This document shows, piece after piece, positions 11,424-22,249 of a stretch of DNA of 64,000 nucleotides (its first letter is position 1; the number at the start of each line of letters is the position of its first letter). Location: NCBI GenBank assembly GCA_030035585.1, contig CM057460.1, positions 128,138,714-128,202,713 on the forward strand, read 5' to 3'. The stretch comes from Dugong dugon. Its lineage: Eukaryota; Chordata; Mammalia; Sirenia; Dugongidae. The notes beneath the pieces were generated by a model that was given only the letters and a program-made list of their open reading frames with translations, was not told where the DNA came from and made no database searches. A program made the position numbers and the translations under genes.

Positions 11424-12687
11424 CACTGTTAGCTGCCACTGAGTTGGCTCCAGTTCATGGCGACATTATGAATGAAAATTTGCCTGCTGATGGACCATCT
11501 TCATCGTCACTGGTATGTCTGAGTCCACTGTTGTAGCTATTGTATCAATCCATCTCAGTTAGGGTTTCCTTCATTTATGTCGGCCCTCTACTTTAAGAAC
11601 ATGATGTTCTTTACTAGTAATTTGGTCCTTTCTGATGACATATCCAAAGTTAAGTAGTTGAAGTTTTGCCATTCTCACTACTAAGGATCATTATGGTTAT
11701 ATTTCTTCTAAAACTAATCTGTTCTTTTGGCAATCTGCAATATATTCAATATTCTTCACCAACACCACAATTTGAATGCATCAATTTTTCTTTCTTTCTC
11801 ATTATTCAACTTTAGCATACATATAAAAACCGAAACCAAACCCATTGCCATCAAGTCGATTCCGACTCATAGGAAGTCTATGGGACGGAGTAGAATCGCC
11901 CCATAGGGTTTCCAAGAAGCAGCTGATGGATTCGAACTGCCGACTTTTTGGTTAGCAGCCGAACTCTTAACCACTACACAAGGAAGGCTCCTAGCATAAA
12001 TATGAAAAGACTGAAAAGACCATGGCTTGGATCAAGCCTTTGTCACTGAAGTGACATTTTTGCTTTTTAAAACATTAAAGAGGTCTTTTGCAGCAGATTT
12101 TCCCAATGCAATATAATGTTTGATTTCTTGACCGCTGCTTCTGTGGACACTGATTGTTGATCCAAGTAGAATGAAATCTTTGACAACTTTGATTTCTTCT
12201 CCATTAAACATGATGTTGTTTATTAGTCCAATTGGGAGGATTTTCAATTTTTTTTCATGTTCAGGTATAATATATACTGAAGGCTGTAGTCTCTGACCTT
12301 AATCAGTAAGTTGAAGGTTCTCTTCCTTTCTGATAAGCAAGATTGTGTCATCTGTATGTTACAGGTTGTTAATGAGTCTTCTGCTGATCCTGATGCTATT
12401 TTCTTCTTCATATAATCTCACTTCTTGGATTAATTGTTCAGCATTTAGGTTGAATAAGTAAAATGAAAGGATACTACCCCGCCACACACCTTTTCCAAAT
12501 TTGAATCACACAGAATGTGTCCTTGTTCTGTTTGAATGGTTGCTTCTTGATCGATGTACCGGTTTCACGTGAGCACAGTTAAGTGTCCTGAAATTCCCAT
12601 TCTTCACAATGTTATCCTTGATTTGTTATGATTGACACAGTGGAATGCATTTACGCAGTCGATAAAACATAGATAAAGATAAAACAC
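11424..12687 (-). mobile_element. 5'-truncated RTE/BovB-clade LINE, antisense
   Basis: Minus-strand text matches the reverse transcriptase C-terminal half and the 3' domain of the better copy at 34309-37505. For example, the encoded SNIMFNGEEIKVVKDFILLG near 12180-12230. Flanks agaatagttg (11414) and agaacagttg (12688) are a 10-base target duplication with one mismatch. The host is L1M. A SINE sits inside (11829-11991). Frames are broken throughout. Confidence 0.85.
11829..11991 (-). mobile_element. AfroSINE (short form) inside an RTE
   Basis: Begins accgaaaccaaacccattgc and ends at the head aaccactacacaaggaaggc. Flanked by tagcatacatataaaa (11813) and tagcataaatatgaaaa (11993), a clear duplication. 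Younger than the RTE host. Confidence 0.95.
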
Positions 12688-12965
12688 AGAACAGTTGTAT
12701 ATTTACAGACAAAAAATGAAAAGATAGTGCAGAGAGTTTCCATTACATCTGTGGTCAACTGATTTTTGACAAGAGTCTTTACATGTCAGAGTTGCAGCTA
12801 AAAGTCTCCTCTTTATTTTCTTTTAAGCTATAAATTTCTATAATCTTTTTTCTTTTCTTAACTTTGAAATATTTATGTTGAAGAAACCTGTTATTTTTCC
12901 TGTAGAAATACCCACAGTGCAGTTATTGCTGATTGTATCCCTGTATTATCCCTGGTTTAGCGATT

Positions 12966-13110
12966 TTGATTTAGTGGATTCTGACTCATAGCAACCCTAT
13001 AGGATAGCGTGGAACTGCCCCATAGGGTTTCCAAGGAGCAGCTGGTGGATTCAAACTGCTGACCTTTTTGTTGGCAACAGAGCTCGTAAGCACTGTGCCA
13101 CCAGAGCTCC
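12966..13110 (-). mobile_element. AfroSINE (short form), antisense
   Basis: Starts ttgatttagtggattctgac, includes gaactgccccatagggtttc, ends gcactgtgccaccagagctc. The tail is shortened. Confidence 0.92.
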
Positions 13111-13539
13111 CAGCATACTCCTCTATCCACTGTCTTTATGCAAATTGTTAGGTAGATCTAGAGGGTTATCAGATTCAGATTAGATATTTTGGTAAGGCTA
13201 CTTCATAGTCTAGGTTTTTTTCTTCAGAAGTAGCTCATATCTGCTTTTTTTAACAGCCCTTGATAACAAGTAGATCCATTAATCATGGGTTGCAAAATGG
13301 TGATTATCTTAGGTTTCTAGCATTCTCCAAAATGCATATGTATACCTTCATGGATTTAAACATATTTGATACTTTTTTATCTATGGCAGATATTGGTCAT
13401 ATAGATATTCAAATATTATCTCACCTTTGGCCAGTGGGAGCCTCTTCAATCTGAATCCTGAGGCTTTTTACTTCTTTCTTTCTTGAAAACCTCCTTGCTA
13501 TGTTGCAGACTCATCTTACAGATTTCCTGCTCTAGACGT

Positions 13540-14800
13540 GAAATTAATCATTTCACTAAAATGTCCCTTTGGTTTTTTTTTTTTTTTTTTTAGTGAGAAA
13601 TGGTATTCCAAAACCACAATCTGGGTGCTTAACCTGCTTATTGCTTATGAATTGTTCATTGTTCCTAGCTGTTTTCAGTTGACAAAACTAGAAGTTATAT
13701 ACATAAAATTTGTATATAATTATATATATTTACTTTTCTTTGTTTATTTTGTATTTTTTTATTTTTTAGAGATAAAACATTTCATGAGTTAATATCAATA
13801 TACCCAATCAATTTAAATTGAAGACTACAGTGAATTTATTTAACCTATTCAATATTACATGTAGACATATTTTCTCCTAGCAATGGTAGACTATCACTTG
13901 ATTCCCATTTGCTTTACCCCACAGTATAAACATAACATCCTTAAAATAATACCAACACTACCAACAACAATAGAATTACTAAAAACAGTTCTTTTTTTAA
14001 TTTTTTGCATTCTTTGTTTTCTTAAGCTATACATCATTAGGAAAGTAAAGTCCAATTACTGTGTTTTAAATTATTATTAAAGTCAGGTGGAGTAATTCTT
14101 CTTAAATGATTATGCTACCAATAAGATACACATTTTATTTTTAATATTTAGGGATTAATATTTTTAATTATTATTTTATAATTATGAAAAATATTCACAT
14201 GACTCCAAAATAAAATATAAAACCAAGTATATTTAAGTAACTTTATTTTCTATCTCTGACATTACCCCATTATTTTTCTCTGCCTATAGGCAACATTTTT
14301 TCATATTATACTTTATCCTTTCATTATTTAAATATGTAACAGCCTACCCATTCCTCCTAAGAGTTTACAAAAACCAATTCTCATAAAAATAATTAACAGA
14401 AAAGAATCATATATTTGATCTACTATTCTTAGATAAAAGGTTATTGCTGTTGTTGTTGTTAGGTGCTGTTGAGTTGGTTCCGACTCACAGCAACCCTATG
14501 TACACCAGAACGAAACACAGCCCGGTGCTGTGTTATCCTCACAATCATTGTTATGCTTGAACCCATTGTTGCAGCCACTGTGTCAGTCCATCTCATTGAG
14601 GGTCTTTCTCTTTTTCGCTGACCGTCTACTTTACCAAGCATGATGTCCTAGATAAAAGGCAGCATTCTATAAACACTTTTCTTTATCTTGGTCTTTTCAC
14701 TTAATAGTATGTCTTGAAGTACTCCATAGCATATGATCACTATGTTTGGCTTCCATCCTGTCATACTGCTCTATGCTTTATGTGTGCTTATAGGTGTTTT
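13540..14800 (-). mobile_element. Ancient L1M 3' region, antisense, split by an RTE fragment
   Basis: Phrases such as agtgagaaatggtattccaa, acaatctgggtgcttaacct, ttttcagttgacaaaactag and, after the RTE, tcacttaatagtatgtcttg match antisense old L1M 3' sequence. Very AT-rich. The edges are approximate. No coding frame survives; the 84- and 65-codon frames here are low-complexity. Confidence 0.55.
14441..14648 (-). mobile_element. RTE LINE 3' fragment with target duplication
   Basis: Antisense RTE 3' end. It begins with GTT repeats and ggtgctgttgagttggttcc and ends taccaagcatgatgtcc. The encoded minus-strand peptide MLGKVDGQRKRERPSMRWTD is the RTE C-terminal end. Perfect 11-base flanks tagataaaagg at 14430-14440 and 14649-14659 mark the insertion. 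Confidence 0.95.
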
Positions 14801-15539
14801 CTGTGTTTGTTGTATGTGTTGAAACACTTGTCTTTATACAGACTTTCACCAAATTGTCGACTGTTTTTGTTCTCTCTTTCTCCTCCTCCTCTCTCTATCT
14901 CTCTTGGTCAGTCCCTTCTTCCTTTTCTAATTTTTGGTATTTAGAAAAATTTGGATTTTAGTTCTAATGCTACTTTATTAGTACCTTTATATAATATCCT
15001 AAATCTCTCTCTCTCTCTCTTTTTTGGAGGGGGTGAGTTGTTGTCTGTTGATACCTTGATATGGACAAGGTTGAAATTAAGTACTAATCTTTTCTGCCTC
15101 TTTAATTTCTCAAGAAATGATTTGAAGTAATTTCCTTTACTCCCAGCTAGTAATTATAATTAGCAAGGTTTTATTCTACTTTTTGGGAAGTCACTGTATC
15201 TACATTGTTAGAGCATATAACTGTTACATGCTATAATTAATCTCTTATAACCAAATTTATTCATAATCTTACAGTTCACAAGTCCTCTTGTTAGAGGGAG
15301 GTCTCCAATAATTTTTGTAGTCTAAAGCACATTTTCTAATAAATTCTTTAAAAGGTGCTAATGGGAACAGCATGTCCAAAGTCTTTGGTTGCTGTAAGTT
15401 TATCTGCAGCCTTTATAGTTGAAAGGCAGTTGAGCTGGATTAAATCCTAGGCTCATATTTCCTTTTCTTAGGTATCCTAAGTACATTACTCTCATTTTCT
15501 GACATAAAATATTATTATTGAAAAGTCATATGACAATCT
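14801..15539. other. Intergenic AT-rich sequence, no gene seen
   Basis: Contains pyrimidine runs (tcctcctcctctctctatct near 14881; CT repeat near 15003-15020). It may continue old L1 sequence, but I cannot support a call. Confidence 0.35.
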
Positions 15540-16935
15540 GATTTTCTGTCCCATGTTGGTGTATTCATATTTTAGTCTGGATATTACAGGACATTTTTGT
15601 TTTTATTCCAGTAGTTTTACTAGAATATATCTTATTACTGGTTATTCTGTGTCAATTTGTCCAGATTTGAGCTGTACTCTTTAAATTTGCAGTTGCAAGT
15701 CTTTTTCTTTTTTTTTTTTTAATTCAGGAGAGTTTTTTCTTATAATTCAGGTGAAGGCTTACAGAACAAATAGTTTCTCATGAAATAGAGTACACATGTT
15801 GTTTTATAACATTGGTTAACAACCCCACAACATATCAAGCCTCTAACTTCTCAACCTCTTTTTTTTTTTGGTGAAAATACACATAGCCAAAGATACACCA
15901 TTTCAAAAATTTCTACATGCACAGTTCAGTGACATTGACTATGCTCTTCCAATTGTGCTGCTATTCTCACTTAAGATGAAGGCTTACAGAACAAAATAGT
16001 TCCTCACTTAACAGTTACTACAAATGTTGCCCTATGACAATGGTTAACAATCTCACTACACATCAACTATATACCTTACTCAACCTTGGGTTCCCTATCA
16101 CCAGCTTCCTTGTCCCCTTCTGCATTCTGGCCCTTGTCACTGGACTTCTGTACCTCGTTAGTCTCATTTGGTTTTACGGGGCTGTCCGCTGCCAGGCTGA
16201 ACAGTGAACCTCGGGGGTAGCTTCACCACTGAGCTAAAAGGGTGTCTGGGGGCCATACTCTTGAGCGCTCTCCAGTCTCCTTTAGGCCAGTAAATCTGGT
16301 CTTTTTTTTTTGTGAGTTAGAATTATGCTCTACATCCTTCTCCAGCTCTGTCCAGAACCCTGTGTTGTGATCCTTGTCAGAGCAGTCAGTGGTGGTAGCC
16401 AGGTACCATCTAGCTGTACTGGACTCAGTCTGGTGGAGGCCTTGGTAGCTGTAGACAATTAGTCCTTTGGACTAATCTTTTCCTTGTATCCTTTTCTAAT
16501 TCAGGAGAGTTTTTTTGTTTTTGTTTTTGCATTGTAATTTTTAGAATTGTTTATTCACTGATTTAAACTTAAGAATCAAATTAGTATTTTGGATCATTTT
16601 TGTTTATCTTCTAGATCTGTTGCTTTTTTTCAAATTCTTTATATCCTCTGTTTCAATCCTCTTTGATTTTTAAAAATGTCCTTTTTTTCATACTCTGTTA
16701 TTTTAAGACATTATCTGTTGTACTTATATGCTCTTGTTTATCTAGTTTATTCTTCACTTCTGAAATGATTTTTTTTTTTTAATTTTCCTGAATTCTATCA
16801 CCTTAATTCTGATTTTTCTTTTTTAATTCTGGTTTAGGTCATTCTTTCAAATATCTATTATTTTATTTTAGCTGATTTTGAAAGATTGGGTTACATTGCT
16901 CCTCTGAGTTATCCATATGTTTAATTCAGCCTATT
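15540..16935 (-). mobile_element. HAL1/L1M-like ORF1-region relic, antisense, split by a young L1
   Basis: The two halves (15540-15718 and 16517-16935) contain ggttattctgtgtcaatttg, tttcaatcctctttgatttt and aattttcctgaattctatca. These resemble the antisense ORF1 region of HAL1 or old L1. The halves abut once the L1 insertion at 15739-16496 is removed. The family is uncertain. Confidence 0.45.
15739..16496 (-). mobile_element. Young L1 3'-end insertion, antisense
   Basis: Matches the 3'UTR of the L1 at 21081-29150. It carries two related tail modules (15745-15860 and 15974-16100), gctgaacagtgaacctcggg, gagctaaaagggtgtctggg and ttggactaatcttttccttg. It is flanked by an identical 19-base duplication, taattcaggagagtttttt, at 15720-15738 and 16497-16515. 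5'-truncated within the 3'UTR, so it carries no ORF. Confidence 0.95.
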
Positions 16936-16941
16936 CTAGGC

Positions 16942-17182
16942 TTTGGACATGTTATCAGGAGAGATCAGTCCCTGGAGAAGGACATCATGCTTGGTAAAAT
17001 AGAGGGTCATCAAAAAAGAGGAAGACCCTCAAGGAGATGGATTGACACTGTGGCTACAACAGTGGGCTCAAGCATAACAATAATATTGAGGATGGTACAA
17101 CACCTGAAAGTGTTTCATTCTGTTGTACACAGAGTCACAATGAGTTGGAACTGACTCCACGGCACCTAACAACAACAACAAC
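16942..17182 (+). mobile_element. RTE LINE 3' fragment
   Basis: Runs from tttggacatgttatcaggag through gaaggacatcatgcttggta and ends ggcacctaacaacaacaaca. The sense 3' end encodes the GHVIRRDQSLEKDIMLGK-type terminus seen in other copies. 5'-truncated. Confidence 0.9.
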
Positions 17183-17380
17183 ATTCTTTATGCAAACTGG
17201 ATCAATATTCATGACCTGAAAGGAGCCATTTCTACCAGGAGCTCAAGACAAAGCAGTTATTCAGCACATGCTATTGAATATTAAATGAAACATTTCAGTC
17301 CCCTTCAGTATTCGCACTGTCTTCTGATAACATTATGGGTCTCACAGGGCAAGTTCTTCGTCCATTTTACAAGGTTAAAG

Positions 17381-17415
17381 GAGCCTAATAGCATAGTGGT
17401 TAAGCACTCGGCAGT
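17381..17415 (+). mobile_element. SINE head fragment
   Basis: gagcctaatagcatagtggt followed by taagcactcggc is an AfroSINE head. It then runs into ggttggtgtcacccagtgta, which I cannot place. It may be a SINE variant or a rearranged copy. Confidence 0.5.
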
Positions 17416-17713
17416 AGCATCACTAAGGTTAAGGTTGGTGTCACCCAGTGTAGTAACACATGGGTGTCATTCCCCCCATGGAACTACTCCCTTACCAAAC
17501 CATACAGAATCTCTGTTGTTGTTGTTAGGTGCCATAGAGTCAGATCTGACTCATGGCAACCCATATTAAAACAGAATGAAACACTGCCCGGTCTTGCACC
17601 ATCCTCAATATCATTGTTATGCTTGAGCCCACTGTTGCAGCCACTGTGTCAATCCACCTCCTTGAGGGTCTTCCTCTTTTTTGATGACACTCTCTTTTAC
17701 CAAGCATGATGTC

Positions 17714-18231
17714 TGTCTTAGTTACCTAGTGCTACTATAACAGAAATACCACAAGTTAATGGCTTTAACAATGAGAAATTTATTCTCTCAGTCTAGGAAG
17801 CTATAAGTCCAAAGTCATAGTGACAGCTCCAGGGGAAGACTTCTCTCTCTATTGGCTCTGGAGGAAGGTCCTTGTTATCAATCTTCCCTGGTCTAGGAGC
17901 TTCTCTATGCAGGAACCCTGGGTCCGAAGGATGTGCTCTGCTTCCGGCACTGCTTTCCTGGTGGTATGAGGTGCCCTTGTTTCTCTGCTTTCTTCTCTCT
18001 TTTATATCTCAAAACAGATTGACTTAAAGCACAACCTAATCTTGTAGATTGAGTCCTGCCTCATTAACATAACTGCTGCTAATTCTGTCTCATTAACATC
18101 ATAGAGGTAGAATTTACAACGCATAGAAAAATCACATCAGATGACAAAATGGTGGACAATCACACAATAATGGGAATCATAGCCTAGCCAAGATGACGCA
18201 CATTTTGGGGGGCATGATTCAGTCCATAACA
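17714..18231 (-). mobile_element. Solo LTR, ERVL-MaLR-like, inside an RTE
   Basis: Starts tgtcttagttacctagtgct and ends gcatgattcagtccataaca; 518 bp, antisense. The flanking pentamers atgtc and gtgtc differ by one base, as expected for a 5-bp duplication. RTE text resumes at once (gtccttctccagggacgggt). Confidence 0.92.
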
Positions 18232-18299
18232 GTGTCCTTCTCCAGGGACGGGTACCTCCTGATAACATGTCCAAAGTTAGTGAGATGAAGTCTCGCCAT

Positions 18300-19950
18300 C
18301 CTTGCTTCTAATGAGCATTCTGGCTGTTCTACTTCCAAGACAGATTTGTTCCTTCTTCTGGAAGTCCATGGTATACTCAATACTTCGTCAACACCATAAT
18401 TCAAAGGCATCAATTCTTCAGTCTTCCTTACTCATTCTTCAGCTTTCGCATGCGTATGAGGCGAATGGAAATACCATGACTTGAGTCAGGCACAATTTAG
18501 TCCTCAAACTGACATCTTTGCTTTTTAACACTTTCAGCATTAATGCAGCAAATTTGCCCAATGCAAAAGTTGTCTGATTTCTTGCCTGCTGATTCCATGG
18601 GTGTTGATTATGGATCCAAGTAAATTGAAATCCTTGAAAACTTCAATACTTCTCTGTTTACCATGATGTTGCTTATTGGTCCAGTTGTGAGAATTTTTGT
18701 TTTCTTTATGTTGAGGTACAACCCATACTGAAAGCTGTAGTCTTTGATCTTCGTCAGTAAGTGCTTCAAGTCCTTTTCACTTTCAGCAAGCAAGATTGTG
18801 TCATCTGTACATCTCAGGTTGTTAATGAGTCTTCCTCCAATCCTGAAGCCAAGTTGTTCTTTGTATGGTCCAGATTCTGGGATCATTTGCTCAGTCTGCA
18901 AAATTAAAAAGTATTGTGAAAGGATACAACCCTGACACACACCTTTCCTGATTTTAAACCATGCAGTATCCCCTTGTTCTGCTTGAACAACTGCCTTCTT
19001 GGTCTATGCACTGGTTTCTTATGAGCATTATTAAGTGTTTTGGAATTCCCATTCTTCACAGTGTTATCCATGATTTGATATGATCCACATAGTCGAACAC
19101 CTTTGCATAATCAATAAAACACAGGTAAACATCTTTCTGGTATTCTCTGCTTTCAGCCAAGATCCATCTGACATCGGCAATGATATCGCATTCCATGTCC
19201 TCTTGTGAATCCAGCTTGAACTTCTGGCAGTTCCATGTTGATGTACTGCTGCTACCACTTTTGAATGATCTTCAGCAAAATTTTACTTGTGTGTGATATT
19301 AATGAGATTGATAATTTCCTCATTCTGTTGGATCACCTTTCTTTGGAATGGGCACAAATATGGATCTCTTCTAGTAAGTTGGCCAGGAAACTGTCTTCTA
19401 AATTTCTTGACATAGATGAGTGAGCACTGGCAGCACTGTATCTGTTTGTTGAAACATCTCAATTGGCATTCTGTCAATTCCTGGAGACCCGTTTTTCACC
19501 ATTCTCTTCAGTTCAGCTTGGACTTCTTCCTTCAGTACCATCGATTCTTGAACTTATGCTACCCCCTGAAATGTCTGAAATTCGACCAATTCTTTTTGGT
19601 ACAGTGACTTCGTGTATACCTTCCATCTTCTTTTGATGCTACGTGTGTTGTTAATTATTTTTCCCATAGAATCCTTCAATATTTCAACTCGAGGCTTGAA
19701 TTTTTTCTTCAGTTCTTTCAGCTTGAGAAATTCTGAATGTGTTCGTCCCTTTTGGTTTTCAAACTCCAGGCCTTTGCTCATTTTATTATAATACTTTACT
19801 TTGTCTACTCAAGCCACCCTTTGAAATCTTCTATTCAGCTCTTCTTCATTCCTTCCTTACATTCAACAGCAAGTTTCAGAGTCTCTTTCGACATTCATTT
19901 TGGTCTTTTCTTTCCTTCCTGTCTTCTTAATGACCTTTTACTTTCTTTAT
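18300..19950 (-). pseudogene. RTE reverse transcriptase pseudogene
   Basis: Minus-strand pieces read as the RTE polymerase. One is at 19554-19781 (LEFENQKGRTHSEFLKLKEL and on). Another at 18608-18940 carries the catalytic region, here CTDDTILLAESEKDLKHLLT. Its first residue is Cys where the family has Tyr (YADD), so the active-site box is damaged. Downstream is LNIKKTKILTTGPI, the usual segment after the box. Stops and frameshifts separate the pieces, so no enzyme can be made. Confidence 0.85.
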
Positions 19951-20354
19951 GTATGATGTCCCAAAAGCTTGACTCCATCTATGTCATTAAGATTGACTCT
20001 ACCTTGAGAAGGTAGCTCTTCCCCAGGTGGTATTTTGAGTGCGTTTCAACTTTAGGGGCTTATCTTCTGGCACTATACCAAACAATGTTCCGCAGCTATT
20101 CCTAAGGTTTTCACTGGCAAGTTTTTTCAGAAGTAGACTACCAGGTCCTTCTTCCTAGTTGTCTTGGTCTGGAAGCTCAACTGAAACCTGTCCTCCACAG
20201 TTTACTCTGCTGGAATTTGAAATATCGGTGGCATATCTTCCAGCATCACAGCAATATGCAAGCCACCACAATATGACAAATTTTCTGATGCATGGGGACA
20301 GACTCCCTACTAACGTTTATTATCACCAGGTGCTAATAATAATTTATAAAGTTA

Positions 20355-20680
20355 TATGAATACTAACAACAAAATTGTTTTGTAAAATCTTTCTACATTC
20401 AATTAATGTTGTATTTCATGTAGAAAGATTTCACAGAACAATTTTGTTGTTAGTAGTCAAACAATCTAATAAATATTACATTTAAACTATTTACAAGCAT
20501 ATTTATCATATATTATTCTATGATTAAAATTGATAATCCCTAGTGATATTATCAATTTTAGTCATAGAATAATGTGTGATAAATACACTTGTAATTTGCT
20601 TAAATACTTATTAGATTATATGAATACTAACAACAAAATTGTTCTGTGAAATCTTTCTACATTGAATTACAACATTATCA
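20355..20680. repeat. Compound AT-rich palindrome (three related arms)
   Basis: Unit A (aatactaacaacaaaattgt with attcttctacat-like continuation) lies forward at about 20358-20400, inverted at about 20418-20455, and forward again at about 20618-20661. The middle and last copies are ends of a larger inverted repeat with arms about 20408-20538 and 20546-20680. These arms meet around cctagtga, flanked by gattaaaattgataat and attatcaattttagtc. Arm similarity by eye is high but imperfect. It may be a MITE core or a hairpin-forming palindrome. Confidence 0.85.
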
Positions 20681-21066
20681 GTTACAACATTGTTAGTAAC
20701 TGACAGAAACCTTTATTGATTTTTCTCACTCTTTTCCTTTAATTACTACTTCATTCTCAAAAAAGTTATTGATACAGGTTCACAAATACTAATTACCACA
20801 ACATTGTAGCTAAAACACCAGAAAATTTAACAAAATCAGTGACTATAAAAACACCAGCAGCAATGAAACAACAGCTTGTGCTTGTAGCACGTGCAAACTA
20901 AACTATGTGATTCGAATTGTCACTGTAGTTTAGTATAATGACAGCTCTACCAGAGTGCATTAGAAGGTTCAAAAAGTAAATTAGCATAGCGCTTTAGCCT
21001 TGTCGGTATAATGATATATGTAAGCTTGGCTTACAAAAAATGTTTTTGTTGTTAAAACTAACTACA
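20681..21066. other. AT-rich DNA with small hairpins, no gene
   Basis: Contains actaaactatgtga (20897) facing tcactgtagtttagt (20920) around a TTCGAA core, and gtaagcttggcttac near 21030. With the palindrome to the left it may belong to one non-autonomous DNA element. The outer ends tccctactaacg (about 20307) and cgttag/actacaggga-like (about 21060-21070) are only loosely inverted. Confidence 0.4.
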
Positions 21067-22249
21067 GGGATATATATTTTTTAATTTTTTAAATTGTATT
21101 TTAGGTGAAGGTTTATGGAACAAATATTTTCTCATTAAACAGTCAGTACACATATTGTTTTATGATATTGGTTACAACCCCACGACATGTCAACACTCTC
21201 CTTTCTTGGCCTTGGAGGACCTTTTTTCCTTTTTGGTGAAAATACACATAGCCAAAGATACACCATTTCAAAAATTTCTACATGTACAATTCAGTGGCAT
21301 TGATTACATTCTTCCAGTTGTGCTGCTATTCTCACTTTAGATGAAGGTTTACAGAACAAAATAGTTTCTCATTAAACTGTACACATATTGCCCTATGACA
21401 ATGGTTAAGAACCCCATTACATGTCAACACTGTCCTTATTCAATCCTGGATTCCCTATCACCAGCTTTACTGTGCACTTCTGCCTTCTAGTCCTTGTCCC
21501 AAGACTGCTATGCCTCATTAGTCCCGTTTTGTTTTATGGAGCTGTCCAATCCCTTGCTGAACGGTGAACCTCAGGAAGGACTTCAACACTGAACTAAAAG
21601 GGTGTCTGGGGGCCCTACTCTTGGGGTTTCTCCAGTCTCTGTCAGGCCAGTAAATCTGGTCTTCTTTTTGTGTGTCAGAATTTTGTCCTACATCCTTCTC
21701 CAGCTCTGTCCAGAACCCTCTGTTGTGATCTCAGTCAGAGCAGTCAGTGGTGGTAGCTGGGCACCATCTAGCTGTACTGGACTCAGCCTGGTGGAGGCCT
21801 TGGTAGCTGTGGTCCATTAGTCCTTTGGACTAATCTTTTCCTTGTATCCTGTTCTTTTCATTCTCCCTTGCTCCCAAAGTGGTGAGGCCAGTGGAGTATC
21901 TTAGATGGCTGCTCACAGGCTTTTAAGAACCCAGACGCTATTCACCAAGGTAGAATGTAGAACAATGTCTTTATAAACTGTGTTATGCCAATTGAGCTAG
22001 ATGCTCCCTGAGTCCATGGTCCCCACAGCCCTCTGCCTAGCAATTCAGTCCCTCAGGGAGTTTGGATGTGTCTATGGAGCTTCCATGACCTTTCCTTGTA
22101 CAAGCTGTGCTGGATTCCCCAGTATTGTGTACTGTCTTACCCTTCAACCAAGATACCACTTATCTATTGCCTATTTAGTATTTCTGCCCCCCCGACCCAT
22201 CCCATCCCTCGTAACCAACAAAGATTTTACTTTTTGTGTGTAAACTTTT

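Larger units (their letters stand above)
10785..12790 (-). mobile_element. Ancient L1M 3'UTR region, antisense, split by later insertions
   Basis: The stretch around aagtagacagaacagtgcca, ctgtgtactcataacccagt and aataacatcaaatagccagt matches the antisense 3'UTR of old mammalian L1M elements. It resumes after the RTE copy at 12698 with tgtatatttacagacaaaaa and gatagtgcagagagtttcca, which directly continues the part before it. A SINE (10901-11105) and an RTE (11424-12687) interrupt it. Confidence 0.6.
17514..20300 (-). mobile_element. RTE/BovB-clade LINE, antisense, split by a solo LTR
   Basis: The GTT-rich tail at 17514 leads, antisense, through the C-terminal domain, reverse transcriptase and 5' leader to near 20300. 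Its 5' leader matches that of the copy at 34309-37505 (about 37170-37500). The endonuclease part is absent: sequence jumps at about 19953 from tgtatgatgtcc to the leader text aaaagcttgactccat. A full-length solo LTR occupies 17714-18231. All frames are broken. Confidence 0.92.
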
